From Psettodes erumei (taxonomy: Eukaryota > Chordata > Actinopteri > Pleuronectiformes > Psettodidae), in the NCBI GenBank assembly GCA_016785225.1, contig JAFBJZ010000223.1:72001-136000 (forward strand): 64,000 bases of DNA, written 5' to 3'. The position numbers were made by a program, and so were the translations under genes. This document shows positions 1-12,266 of the stretch, piece by piece (position 1 is the first letter of the stretch; every line of letters starts with the position of its first letter). The notes beneath the pieces are model-generated. The model did no database searches, was not told where the DNA came from, and worked only from the letters and a program-made list of their open reading frames with translations.

Positions 1-441
1 GCAGACTCGTTTAAATTCAGATTAACTGGTGAGTCACTTATTACATGCAGACGTGTGCGATGGAGGTCACGTGAGCGTCTGAGGACACGAGTGATAAATG
101 CCACCGAATCCACAGCGGAGGATGAAATCCCTTTCACTTCTCTCTTTCGTTTTTCTCCGCCGCCGTCGTCCGGGGGGGCTGATTTTGTATTCAGCGGCGA
201 ACGTCTCGGTGAAAAGCGTCTCAGAAAAGCGACTCGCCGGGCTTTCATCTCCGCCGAGCGCGTCCCCGGACTCGTAAGCAGCAGCTGAAACGCACAGCGG
301 CTTCTCTGTGGGCGCCGATCCATAACCATTTCCACCCCGCCAGAGTTTTCTCAAGCTCTGTCAATTCCAGGATCGATCCCCTAAACGCTGATGAATGTGC
401 GTGTGTTTATGTGCGTTTAGCTGTTGTTTCAGCGCACATGG

Positions 442-442
<1 letters not shown>

Positions 443-477
<35 letters not shown>
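443..477. repeat. (TG)n microsatellite
   Basis: Perfect TG dinucleotide run of about 35 bp. Confidence 0.95.
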
Positions 478-479
<2 letters not shown>

Positions 480-947
480 AGCCAGAGGCCAAAATAAGCA
501 GTGGGCAGTCTGTGTGTACTCTGGGTAATTAGAACAAAGAGAGGACTGGATTTAGATCACTTCCTGCTTCAGTATGAAATCCAAAATAAGCTCCAGGATC
601 CACTGTTGGAAAAAAAACAACAACGATGCAAATAAAACTTTGTGGACAAAACATGTGATGTGCAAACATGCAAAACTGTACGACCAGACAACTGGTCATC
701 ATTCACCTTAACTTGCTTGCTGGCACTGTGCAGACCTCACGTCAGAGACGCAGAAATGCTTCATGGGAAATGTAGTGTCACGGATGAAATTAGCTGCAAG
801 CGGCTGGAAGCTGCGGCGGGCTGAAAAAAATCTTTTTCGCTTGCCGCTACGTCGTGAATTTCAGCTCCATCTTCTCAGCGTCCCAGCTCCCAGCATCCTC
901 TGCTCCACCCTGACTCTTCCAGCTGAGTGCAGACAGCAGATATGGAC

Positions 948-950
<3 letters not shown>

Positions 951-981
<31 letters not shown>
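951..981. repeat. (TA)n microsatellite
   Basis: Perfect alternating TA run of about 31 bp followed by T4 and a short GTGTG tail. Confidence 0.95.
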
Positions 982-985
<4 letters not shown>

Positions 986-3900
986 TGTGCATGTCTGCAT
1001 GTGCGACCGGGCCAGATTTTCCGCTCCACTTTGTTCCTGCAGTTTGGTGAAGCGGAGTCGTCCAGCTGGAAGGCGGCGGGCGGGAGGAGCGCTTGTTTCC
1101 GTCTTTGCGACGAGTTTCGTGCGGGCGGCAGCGATTCAGGCGCTTCGTGACGACGTCCGATAAAGAAATGGTCGCGGCGTTTGTCGAGCTGCTGGACGTT
1201 AACGAGCTTCAGAGGTGTTGGACGGTGCGAGGACACGAGACTGTCGCCGCGTTACTAATCCGACAGCCGCTGTGTCACGGAGGTCGGGCGAAGAGCTCAG
1301 CCACTGATACGAGTCTAAATCTACTCCGGCGGCCCGTCGTGTTGTGGCTGCAGAACGGCCCCGATAAGGCAGAACCGTTTTTAAAAATGGAGGTCAGTGT
1401 GACACGGGAGGTTCGAGCCTCAGGCCGACTCCGACTCGGCTGCCGTCCGGTGAGGAAAAGCGGCTCATCCACAGCGCGTGAAGCCCCGACGACGCGCTTG
1501 TGTGTTTTCTAACCGGTTTATTTTTAGGGCTGTATCGCGTGTTGTGTCTGACGGGCGGTTCCTGCTCTCGAAGGCCACTTTCACATCAGCAGGTTCGGTT
1601 TGGTTTGAACGGGGGTTTACGACCTGACCCACGAAAAAATGCGCTTATTTAGAAAGTCGAACGCAGAGAGGATCTGATGACTTCAGCGAAGCGCGAGCGG
1701 GAAACAATCTGAACGCAGCCAATCAGTGCAAAGACCGAGAGGAAAAATATTTTATGAGGTCGTGGTTGAGGGACGTTCATTCGGCTGCAATCTGCACCTT
1801 CGCCACTAGATGCCGCCGAACGCGCCGCGCTGAAACTTCAGCAAGCGATCCAGTCGTTAAGGTTGTGTTGCCGTGCAGCTCGTGGCAGGATAAGGTGACT
1901 GAACGACAGCAGAAAATATATTTGTCTTTAGCCGCTTAACGCTGCTGACGTCTAGCTTCGCCTCTGTCAAGTCCGGAGAAAAAACACACAAACATTTGGC
2001 TTCAGCGTCACGTAATTACAAAGGAAGAAGACGGGAAATGCAGCGACTGAAACTGATGGAGAAAAACAGTCCCACGAGTGGAAGGTCGAATTTAGACGTG
2101 CCAGGGAAAATATAAGTATCAGTCGGGCTGCAGGGGGGTGGTGGAGGGGTGGAGGTTTGAAATTACAAAGGTGAAGCAGACGTGGAGAGGAGAGGAGGTT
2201 GGAGTGATGATGGAGGGATTATTGCAGAGAGGAGGAAGTGGGAGGCGGGCGACACGTGACTCGCCAGAAAGAGCGAGAGTTTGATAACTCGGCCATCTGT
2301 TCCTTCGGGTGGGGGTGGGGGTGGGGGGGGGTGGTGCTTTGCTCATCTTCAAGCGCTTCGCCACCTTTCGACTCGGCAGGCAGGAAGTTGATCGTCGATT
2401 AATAATGTTGCGTAAATACTCTACTTACTGACGGCCGCGATCAATCGTGCGTTTTGCGAGCTCGGCAGCCGGCGGGGGTTGAGGGATTAGAGAGAGCAAC
2501 TGCTGAGAAAAACAGGAGAGGGGAAAGTGCAGGTATGTGAAAACCAAATGGACCTCAGAAAGAGTTTTCACCGAGGTCCGTGAAGACGTCATAAGCACAG
2601 ATCAATAAAAGTGGACTCGGATCTTCGGTTGTCCCTGGTTTACGCGGTCCGCCAGCCTTTATCACTTCTTAAAATCTTTTGTTTCCAAAGAAGTGTGTAA
2701 ATCCATCCCTGTGAAGAGTCGTGTGTTTGTTTTAAACTGAGCACAGGAGAAGTTGAAGAAATTTGGAAAACTCACATCAGCCCCTGGTCCGGGAACGAGA
2801 AGTGATTCAGAGACGATTGAGATGTTTGGAAGATTCACGTTTTACGAAGCTGTATCTAAACAGATTGAGACGCTTGATTCCAAATCCTTGTGGGTACGTT
2901 CTGAAAAGTGATCGTGGTAAAGAATACGATATTGTTGCTCGCCAATTTGTTTTCCATCTTTGTCCCTTCCAAAACGGCGTGAGTTTTCGCATCGTGCTGC
3001 TGCACGAATTTCTGAAAAGACGGTTAAATGAAGTGACGCGGGAAGCTCATAGACGCCCGAGCAGACGTTCCTTTGTTCCCGCCTCGCTGCAGCTTTCCAG
3101 GTTAAGTCTTTTGGGCAGCATGTTGTCCAGGTCGCCTCGGCCCTGCCCCGAGCTCTTCAAACAGTCAAACCACACGCCCGGCAGCGAGGAAGCGTGCCTT
3201 TGGTGAAAAGCAGCCATTGTCCGGCCAGATGATTGTGAGTCATTGTGGTGGCAGCGCGGGCCGGGAGTCAAATGATGGGCTGCGGCGGAGAGAGACCCCA
3301 TTGTGGCTGGTGTAAAGCTGAGGCAGGAACGGCGGCGGCTCTGGCAGACACCGACCTGTTGGACGATTGGGGAGTTTCGCATGAATAGCGGTGTGAATCG
3401 GTCGGCGGCGACGAGGCGATTAGCATTTTGAGTGGATTCACCAGCCGGCTGGGGTCCGTTCACAGGGCCGAAATCTGTGAGTAGCTCGCGGAGCGTCTCG
3501 GCGGGTCCGGTTAATCCACGAGGAGAAGGTCAGGTCCGCTTTCAGAGCGGTTCTGACAGATTTCACGTTCACAAAACAAGCGATTGTTGGTGTGAAAGGA
3601 AGCAAGGCGTTGTGAAGTTAGCCCATCAACATCGTCACATTCGATTACATGACTATCATGTGTTATCAGCTCACGTTGCACCGCATCGATAACAATAGCT
3701 TATTATCACATATTTTTTAAATGGCTATGACTGCTACAACAAATCATTTTGTAATTGTTGATCTCGAGACGGAGGAGACGCCTCATCAAGTTCTTTTTAT
3801 TGCTCGAACTATCAAGGCTCATTTTATTATGGAGAATTCAATAAAGAGCACTGAAAACTCAACTAATGCGCATGTAACAGAATAAACTGCCAAATATTTT

Positions 3901-4035
3901 TCTTTTTCTGGCCGGCTTCGTTCTGGAGTCTTTGCTGTGAATAAGCCTGATTTGTTGTGATGCTGACGTCCTCTCCCCCATCGAGGAGACAGATGGTGGC
4001 ATCCGTGAAAATAAGGAAGGACGAAGCCAAGAATC

Positions 4036-4040
<5 letters not shown>

Positions 4041-4078
<38 letters not shown>

Positions 4079-4082
4079 GTGT
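4041..4082. repeat. (GT)n microsatellite
   Basis: GT run with a single GC interruption near its end, about 1.1 kb upstream of the basp1 coding exon. Confidence 0.95.
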
Positions 4083-5154
4083 ACATTAAGTGTGTGTGTC
4101 CGACTACATATGTACCTGCTTATTTACTGACACTCCTCAGTCCTTGATGACACATCTTAAATATTTCTTAGAGCCCACAAATCTTTAAAAAAGTTCTTTG
4201 CTGATGATACACTGCTTTACATGATGCACGAAATCTGAAGCCATTCTTGGTTTGTTTGTTTTTGAAACTACATTTCAACCACCTGGAATGAGTTTATTAA
4301 TAAAGGCCAGTTTCCTTACAGTCATAAATGCAGATTTAAATTCACCATTGTGCTCAGGTGGAGGCTGGAGTCTCAGTGACAGGAAGCGCAAACCCTGGTT
4401 GAATAAAACCACAACTGCCAATGTCAGTAAATGCTCCTGGCACTGAGAAAATCAGTTGGTTTTAATTTGGATGAACAGAGCATTAAAATGTTTTAGTCCC
4501 TCTATCTGCAAGATGGGAATTCAATTAGCCAATTTCAGCAGAGCCTCTGAGGAACGTGAGAGGTTGTTTGATAGGAATGTTGCCGCTCTAACACAGATTT
4601 TAATTTCCCTTTTTCCTCTCGGCATTGCACTAGTATTTATTTTGCATTCCTAATTGGAAGTTGTTGATCTGAGAGGTGAGAAACGAGCCGGTGCCCAGAG
4701 TCTCTGCGGCTCAAGATGTTTTTATTCACTTACTTTCTCCATCACATTTAAACTCACATTACCGTTTTCTCGCCACCTATTTAGATAAGTGAATGTGCTT
4801 CATGTAGCGAGTAAACATCCAAAAACTCGTTTTTCCCTAAATGCATGAGCTCATATTATGATTTCTGTGGGTATTTTCTACCTCTTTTGCTCAGCCTGTT
4901 GCTTTACAAGAGCACGTGGACATCAGAGTTTGCACTTTTTGCCGTAATAAATTACGAGACTGGAAATCGTCTTGGTTGAAACACCAATTTGCACATATTC
5001 AAGACTCGGCCGTTGGTTGTTGCTCACATTTGGTCCAGTTTGGTTCAGCGTACTGTCGTAGAAGGTGCCTGCTTCCTGTGTAACTTCTTTCTGAGTGAAT
5101 TCATCAGGTTCTCGATCAGTCTGAACTTCATTTATTTTTCCGCTTTGCTTTCAG

Positions 5155-5803
5155 AAGCCAGAGATCCAAAATGGGAGGCAAGCTCAGCAAAAAGAAGAAG
5201 GGGTACAACGTAAACGACGACAAGGCCAAAGACAAGGATGCCAAAGCTGAGGGGGCCTCTGCTGAGGAGAGCGAAGCGCCGAAGGACAACAAAGATGAGG
5301 CCCAGGCCGCCACTGACGCTAAGGAAGTAGCGAACGACACGGCGGCCAAGGAGGCGCCGGCCGCAGGCACCGCGGCGGCCAAAGACGAGGAAAAGAACGC
5401 AGCCCCCGCCGCAAAGGAACCGGAGAAACCCGCCGCCAACGCTGAGCCGAAAACAGAGGCGCCAAAGAGCGCGGAGCCCGCTAAGGCCGAGGAAAAACCA
5501 GCTGCCCCCGCCCCGGCCAAAGAATCAGCCCCTGCTACCAAGGAGCCCGAGGCCAAGGCCGCGGCGCCCGCCCAGGCGGCCGAGAGCAAGGATGAGGCCG
5601 ACGCCAAAAAGACTGAGGCCCCCGCGGCACCAGCAGCTAAAGCCGAGGCTGCCTCCCCCGACCCCAAGCCCACAGAGGCGGCGGCTCCCGCGCCGGCAAA
5701 GGAGGCCGCACCTAGTTCAACACCAGCCGCCGAACCTCCCGCCAAGGAGGCGAACGCCACAGAGGCACCAAGCAAGGATCAAACCGTAGCAGTTCAAGAT
5801 TAA
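5155..5803 (+). CDS. basp1: Brain acid soluble protein 1 (BASP1/CAP-23/NAP-22), complete coding exon
   Basis: The ATG is at 5171 and the TAA at 5801-5803, giving 210 residues in one exon. A good 3' splice site (T/C-rich stretch ending TTTCAG at 5154) precedes it, leaving 16 nt of 5' UTR in this exon. The start context has A at -3 and G at +4. The N-terminus MGGKLSKKKKGYNVND is diagnostic of BASP1: Gly2 for N-myristoylation, then a lysine cluster that in the family binds acidic lipids and calmodulin. The rest is an Ala/Glu/Pro/Lys-rich, disordered body, and the C-terminus ends KDQTVAVQD, close to the conserved vertebrate end. BASP1 is a membrane-associated growth-cone protein that organises PIP2 and actin, and it can act as a nuclear co-repressor with WT1. 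The mammalian protein is about 227 residues, so this one is slightly short, as expected for a fish version. The convergent neighbour is adcy8. Confidence 0.96.
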
Positions 5804-6650
5804 TGGACAGCTTCTTTTCGGGAAATGAAAAAATAAAGTACCTAACTCAACGACGTCGAAATTTAAAATAAAAGAAGAAAAAAAAAGAAAAGGTAAAATG
5901 AAATTAACTAGCCCACCCATATTATGATAATAACAATAATAATAATAATTGTGATGATGATGATTTGTCGAATGAGGAGGACTGGAGCAACCACCTGGAG
6001 ATGTTTTCCAACGCTGCAGATGATTATTGCTATTATTATTGTTATGTTTTATTCTATTTTTTTCTGCCGTAGTATTTGAACTTTGATACGAGTCTGTGTC
6101 GGTCATACGCTTCGCCATTCCACATCCATCCATCCATCATCCTCTCCCTCGCACGGTCAAGAGGTTTCACCTGACTCCCATGTGGGCCCCCCTGCAGGAG
6201 GCCCGGGGTCACACCTGCTGCTGGGGGGCTGCAGAAACCACTTTACAGATCCGATCCTGAACGCGTCCGCCCCCCCTTCAGCTTCCAACTCATCCTCCTC
6301 TTCAGAGTGTTGCGATCTCGGCTTTGCCCCGGTACCTCGAGTTTTCTGGTCATTTTTTTGTTAAGCCTGCCCCGCCTCCACCCACCCCCACCCACCCCCA
6401 GGTTTTTGCTGTCACCGGGTGGTGCTGCCGCTCGTTTTAACGCGAGGACTGAGGAGGTTCAGGCTTTCCGAGACACTTTGGAGGTTGAGAAAAAAAAGCC
6501 TGGCTTTGCAGAGCTAAACACATTCTTAGACGTGTAAAACAGTCATAGGAGTTTTTCAGATAAGGTTCTAGATTTTGTACTGAAACCCTTAGCTATATTG
6601 TAAGTGACCTAAGTGGTTTTTTAACATTTGTAATACGCTTATAAAAAAAA
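5804..6650 (+). other. basp1: basp1 3' UTR (extent uncertain)
   Basis: Sequence after the stop codon holds AATAAA signals at 5832-5837 and 5867-5872, only about 30 and 65 nt past the stop. A-rich and AT-rich tracts follow, then a unique stretch to about 6650 that ends in runs of A. Mammalian BASP1 has a 3' UTR of roughly a kilobase, so the long form is likely to extend beyond the two proximal signals. Further AATAAA copies are at 6934-6939 and near 7870. The end point is a guess. Confidence 0.45.
5832..5872 (+). terminator. Two proximal basp1 polyadenylation signals
   Basis: AATAAA occurs at 5832-5837 and again at 5867-5872, very close to the TAA. Either would give an mRNA with almost no 3' UTR. 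Whether they are used cannot be seen from sequence. Confidence 0.4.
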
Positions 6651-7290
6651 AATCTGCAAAGCCTCGCCGAAAAGAAGAAGAAGAAGAAGAAAAAAAAAAA
6701 ACGTCCACAGGGTTCTTCGAAAGACGGAAATCTCTGCTCCCGCCTCCAAATCTGACGACAAACTCTCACAGATGAGCTTTTAAATCGACGTTACAGTCAC
6801 GACCTTTAGAGTTCAGATCGGTCCGTCAGAGGAAAACGCTGTTTTTACTGAGAACCCAGATCCTCCACTGAAAAAAAGTGACACGAGCTCAGATGAAAAC
6901 GCAGATATACTTTTCTTAATGACAAGGATTAACAATAAAATAGACAAAATGCCAGTTTGGGCGATTTTGGGACTAAATTTGCGACTTCAATAATGAAAAT
7001 ATACAAAATGATTCGGAGACTTTCTTATTTCCAGATGAGTTGAGGCCTCATTCGCTCAGATAAAGCTGGAGTTTGGTTTTTTTCCCCCTGACCTTAAATC
7101 TGCTCTGCCCGGTAACTTCTGCCACTTTGTCAACAACTAAACTCCACGATTGAAACGCGACCCGCCGTCCTTACGGGATGGAAAAGCCTTGCACGCGAAA
7201 AGGGAGCCTCTGATTTCACCATATTTCACGCCTCATGCATTTTCCTTTACTCTTCAGGAAAAAATATATGTGACGTATATGTAGGTAGGT

Positions 7291-7359
7291 GCAGCGGTGG
7301 AAGGGAAACGTACTTACATCTGTACTCAAGTGAAAGTAGCAGTATTACAGTGGAAAAAC
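7291..7359. repeat. Remnant of a dispersed teleost repeat
   Basis: The order of words GCGGTGGAAG, GTACT, CTCAAGTGAAAGTAGCAGTA and TTACAGTGGAAAAAC resembles, from memory, a repeat found across fish genomes whose core reads like GTGGAAGAAGTACT and AAGTAAAAGTAGCAATACC. Related words recur nearby, for example near 7536-7550 and 8205-8215. The family name cannot be assigned without a repeat library. Confidence 0.45.
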
Positions 7360-9382
7360 AAGGAAAGAAGGAAGGGAAGGAAAGACCGAAGGACAAGAAA
7401 CATCGATATTTAATGACCTTCTCTCGTGATGGATGGTCTGAATTTACAAATTAACCCGACGTGAGTGACTAAATGTTTGAGTTCTTCCACATGAATCGAG
7501 AAATGAAAACAGTCGAGCACAGAACCAGCAACGCAGAACTGCAGTACGAGTACTTTCCACGTTTGCATATTATGTACTCACATATACCGTATATATTTAT
7601 ATAATCACTCATCTAAGACATCCATCCGCCCGACTTTTCAGTTCCATCCATGCGACAGCACGACTTTTTCCTCCCGGCGCTCGTCAAACCGTAGCAGAAA
7701 ACAAACGCTCGAGGATTTCGGTCGCGTGCCACTTGGTTCCTTCGTTTCCTTTTCTCTTTCTTTTCCTCTCTTGACTCAGTGAATTGCATGTCCGTGGTTG
7801 GGTGAACCTGTAGTCCTGTCTTTTTGGTCAAGTGGAAAAAAAAATAAAGATAAAAAATAAAAACAATAATGAATAAATTTCTCAGTCTGCATCTATGGCA
7901 ACCACAGTTGATATTTTCATCCCATGTCTCACCACTGCTACTTCCACACCACGCGTTCATTCAAACTAACAAAAAGATGATATGGAAATTGATGCATTCA
8001 AAAATTATATGTACTTGTATAAATGGTGCAACAGTAATAAAATGTAAGAAATTGACTGAAACTTGAGGATTTTGTCCATTTTTTTCCCTCCACCCACTCC
8101 AGACGGCTGAATACTGAAAAATGTCAGGGTCATAGCTGAGAGAAGAAGAATTTATTCATACTCACGTCCCTGCTCAATATATCCTTGAAAATCTCACATT
8201 TAAAAGTAAAAGCCTCCAGAAAATGATCTTTTAGAGAGTTATTATCTTACCTCCACCTCACAGGTGGGTGAAGCCCTCGGGGTTCATCTGCGGCTCACAG
8301 CTTCTGCAGCTCGGCCTCGTCGTCGCCGGGCGGAGAAAGTTCTCATTCCATCTCCAGACGTCTGTTTACACTGCGGGAAATTATTACCAGCATTTCTGAG
8401 CTATTTATAAGGGAACACATGATTGATAGCTTAATCAAGATCAATTAATTGAAAAAAAAAAATAAGAAAGCAAAGCATGGACGGCGAACACAGAGGGCCA
8501 GATGTTTCCTTGAGGAGCTGGTGGAGACCAAAAACAGAGCTAAAAGAGAGGCCAGGCTGGACTTAACTTCCCCAAAGTTCAAATGTGATTATTTTGCTGT
8601 TACTGCAGGTTAAAGCAGAAGCGACAGTATATCTACAGCATCTCTGTAGCTACCATCAGCTACCATCAGTCAGGACACAAATTAAGTGACTGAACAGAAG
8701 ATTTATAGCAAACATTAGTTGAAATATTTCTCTCTGTCACTGTCAAGGGCCCTTTCTTTTAGCAGTTTTCATTTCATGGACTTCATGATCCATCAAACGT
8801 AATCAAAGGATTAATGTGCGGCATTATAAACTGAAACTGAGAAGTTGACGTGGAGTCAGGAGGGAGCACCCGTGGGCGTCCTCCAGAGGTGCCCGCCAAT
8901 AATTTTCAGCTCTACTTACTGCATAAAAAAAAAAAGAAAAAATATTGACGGGGACGCCCGAAAGAGGACGAATACGAAGGAGCGAAGGCTTTGCCTGAGG
9001 TAATGATTGATGTCTTTATCTCTTCCTGCCCCCCCCCAACATACACACTGAGGGAGGGGCAGTAAATCAAGGACTTAATCTCACTGTGGTGATTTACACC
9101 CGCCATTTCTCACCTGGGAAAACCTTCCCTGTGCCAGTGCAACCACAAACCTATAACAGAAGTTATATCCTTATCTCACCTTTAAAAAAAAACGGTATTT
9201 CTGTCCTTATGCAGTACATGAAGTACTACTTCAAATTACTCCAATTACTCCCCCACAGTATTAAACATACATTTATTAAATATTAATGGTGTAATATCAT
9301 GTTGATTGTACAGAGACGTCGATGTCCCTGTTTATTAATACGGCTGAGAAGAATGTGATGAAGAACATGCTGCATGCCAGAC

Positions 9383-9384
<2 letters not shown>

Positions 9385-9431
<47 letters not shown>
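9385..9431. repeat. (AC)n microsatellite
   Basis: Perfect AC run of about 47 bp. Confidence 0.95.
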
Positions 9432-9432
<1 letters not shown>

Positions 9433-9970
9433 CAGTTTAACCTGCAGCGGGGGGGCACAAGAGACGATCCTTGACATTTCTGTGTGTTTTTTTTTTGTTT
9501 TCATTTGAAAACACTTGCAGAGCTCGGTCCGCCTCTTCGTCTGCCAGGAATATTAAAATGCTCAGAAGCAGAAACTCTGACCTTTAGTACGTGGAAGGAA
9601 TCGCAAGTCCCACAGCGCACACAACAACGCAAACACACAAACACGCACTGGCACAGTCTTTTCGCACCTTCGGGCTCCATGCAGAGGCAGAAACAGCTGG
9701 CTGAGGGTGAACAACGGTGAGCAATAGTAGACTAGTAGCAGACCAGATGGGGCCAGTACAGGGCGTGACGATTTGTGAAGTTTGTCGCCAGACGTTTGTG
9801 CGACGGCGATCAGATGTGTTAGACGAACGCACACATGAGGAGGTCCTGAAGCGAAAGTCGAATCCAAACAGGGACAAAGACGTCCTCAGAGGGAAACAGC
9901 TGCACTGTCACATCACATGTTAGCAGATGAAACAGTGTGTTACATAATCATCCTGGTACAGTTCATTAAT

Positions 9971-9971
<1 letters not shown>

Positions 9972-10010
<39 letters not shown>
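9972..10010. repeat. (CA)n(TA)n compound microsatellite
   Basis: CA run that passes into TATATA at its right end. Confidence 0.95.
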
Positions 10011-10011
<1 letters not shown>

Positions 10012-11729
10012 GGATGTCCTGAGGTCTGGTACTGTAACACTCCTGTCTACTTGCAGAGCTGAATTTAGCTTTTATTTTCCTTTTTTACCCATTTATTCAT
10101 TTCACATATTATTTCTTATCCATGTTAGTTGGTGCATTTTATTTTCTGTTACTAGTACCACTAATACTACTTACTACTATGCACAGGTTCTGCATGCAGG
10201 TTCTGCATCGAGCGAATCTTTGACATGCTAACGTGCTACTTAGCAATGAACCCAAAGTCTTTGGGTTTTCAGGTTTCTCATCGTTGAGCAACTTGAATTA
10301 AAATCGATTTTGTAACTTTACTCTCACACACACTTTGCTTTTTAACAGCTTATTCCAGCCTTATTTGAGAAGGTGTTGGCAGCTGGTGCAGCGTGAGCGG
10401 CAGGTAAAGAAAAAAAAAAAAAGGTTTTATGGGACATCAGGTATCAGCACTTAACATTTTACATTTTAAATTGAGTCATTACCTTAAGGATGAACATTTG
10501 ACACCACGGAAGTGAACTCTTTAATTACATAAAGTGCCATTTGGCTGAAATGAACATTAGTGCGAGCTGCAGTCCAAAAATGAAGAGAAGGTGACACCGA
10601 CTTATTATATATTATATTATGACAGTAAAGCTAATACAGCACTTTATAGAGGATAGCGCTCACCAGCCGGAAACCTAAATTTGTGGCCTGTAAAATTATC
10701 ACATCTTTACGGGCGGTGAAGTTTTAAATGGAAAACTGTGTGAAGTGCAAAGAAGTACAGCGTGCATGTGTAAACTGTAATAACTGTCGACCGTTTGGGT
10801 AATTATATTTGATTGAGTTCGATGTATATGGTGTTTGATGTGCACGTTAACCGACGCTGCGGGTTTTTTTTAAAATTGGACTGCCGCCACACGATTGGCT
10901 GATTGGACAGCTGCACGGATGAGCAGGTGTACAGGTGTAATAATGTTGTAGCGCGTTGTATTTTTACACCAAGCCGCCAGTGGTGTTTCTTTATCTCGGC
11001 AACAAGCGCAGGTGAAAACAGTGTCGAGGACAGAGAGCATCTGCCAGATCTTTTTTTTTTTTTTTGCCACTTCATCTTCGGAGCAAGTGAAGCGTGAGGG
11101 CATTGTTAAAATATTCACCGCTTCCCATGATCTCGCTCATGTTTACCCCACTCTTGCATAATCTTACATAACGTGTTGAATATTTTAAAAGCGTGGAGGA
11201 GGAGGAGGGGTGGGGGTGGGGGTGGAGTTTAGCTCAAGCGATCGTTCGCCGCCAAAGGAACGACGGCTGGATTCACCGGAGAGGAAACGAGCATCGCGGG
11301 CGAACACGGGGAGAGACAGCTGTTGGAAATAATTAAAAGGCGGCGTCCTCGACGTCGAGGCTGCACGCACATGCAGACGCTTATGAAACCTGCCCGGTGT
11401 TTAAGTTTAATTAAATTTTTCCCCTAAGTAGACCCTGTAGAACTGTAAAAACGTTTTTTAAGGAACCCCACCCTCAGATAGCTGCACGTTTCAACCGTCG
11501 GATCCACGATGTCACGGCAATTTATATTTATTCAAGCAGTTATTACGCATCTTATGGTGTCGCCTTTCATGTCCACTTCTGTCGTTTCCTACGCTTCCTA
11601 GAATCCCTCCTAACGCGTCTGCAGCATTTAACTACTTGCTCGTTCCGGCTTTTTAAACCGATTCTTGAAATTTGTTGGGTGTTGCGACACGGGGGAGGAT
11701 GATGACGTTTGAAACTACGGCGCCGACGA

Positions 11730-12060
11730 TCACTCTAATCTCGTGAAGAGGCATCGCCGTTAACGGCCCCTCGACAAAGAACGCCGCCGCCGCCGCCACC
11801 GCCGCCACCGCCGAGGGACGGGGGCCGCAGATACCTGCTTTGATGTCCGACGCACAACAGCCCCATTGAGAAATCAGTCGGAAAAAACTCAGCGAAGAAC
11901 CCGGGGCCCGCCGCCTCGCTGAGCCGCCTCATTGGTCCCGGGGCTTCCCGCGTCATCGCGATTGGCTGCGGAGGCGGCCGCGGTGCCGACTCTCGCCTAG
12001 CAACAGGCACGAGTGCAGCCGCTGCAGAGCAACCCCTCCTCCTCCACCTCCTCCTCCACC
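11730..12060. promoter_or_regulatory. CpG-rich, CCAAT-bearing promoter-like patch without an assigned gene
   Basis: GC- and CpG-rich unique sequence carries two inverted CCAAT boxes (ATTGG near 11930 and 11960) with a CGTCATCG half-CRE between them, a GGCGGCCGCGG stretch, and an RFX half site (CCTAGCAAC) near 11995. This is the layout of a vertebrate CpG promoter. The short open frames on either strand are not recognisable proteins. Confidence 0.35.
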
Positions 12061-12131
12061 ACCACCACCACCACTACTCTTGCCTCCGTGAGGGGGAAGC
12101 AGCTGATAGATCGAGCATGTGGAGACACACA

Positions 12132-12230
12132 TGAGAGAGAGAGAGAGAGAGAGAGGGAGGAACATAGGATGGCATATGCACATGAACACACAAAGACATA
12201 ATCACAGTGCTGTGTGCAGCCACACTGTAT

Positions 12231-12264
<34 letters not shown>
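12132..12264. repeat. (GA)n and (CA)n microsatellites
   Basis: A GA run at 12132-12155 is followed by unique sequence and a CA run at 12232-12264. Confidence 0.9.

Positions 12265-12266
<2 letters not shown>

Larger units (their letters stand above)
1..5154. other. Non-coding region upstream of the basp1 coding exon
   Basis: No coding exon could be supported here. The stretch holds a (TG)n run at 443-477, an (AT)n run at 951-981, a (GT)n run at 4041-4082 and otherwise unique sequence. The block at about 3040-3450 is GC-rich and non-repetitive, with several CATTGT SOX-type cores. In tetrapods BASP1 has a distant non-coding first exon. I could not identify that exon here, so this stretch is either 5' flank or basp1 intron 1. 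Confidence 0.6.

Noticed and set aside
2763..3206. 147-codon + strand frame upstream of basp1
   Set aside because: No recognisable motif, no splice context, and starts and ends in ordinary unique sequence.
5128..5775. Long Ala/Ser-rich frame on the - strand opposite basp1
   Set aside because: It is the mirror of the GC-rich, low-complexity basp1 coding exon and resembles no protein.
11735..12010. 91-codon frame on the - strand in the CpG patch
   Set aside because: No ATG start, Gly-run end and no similarity to a known family. The patch is better described as promoter-like.
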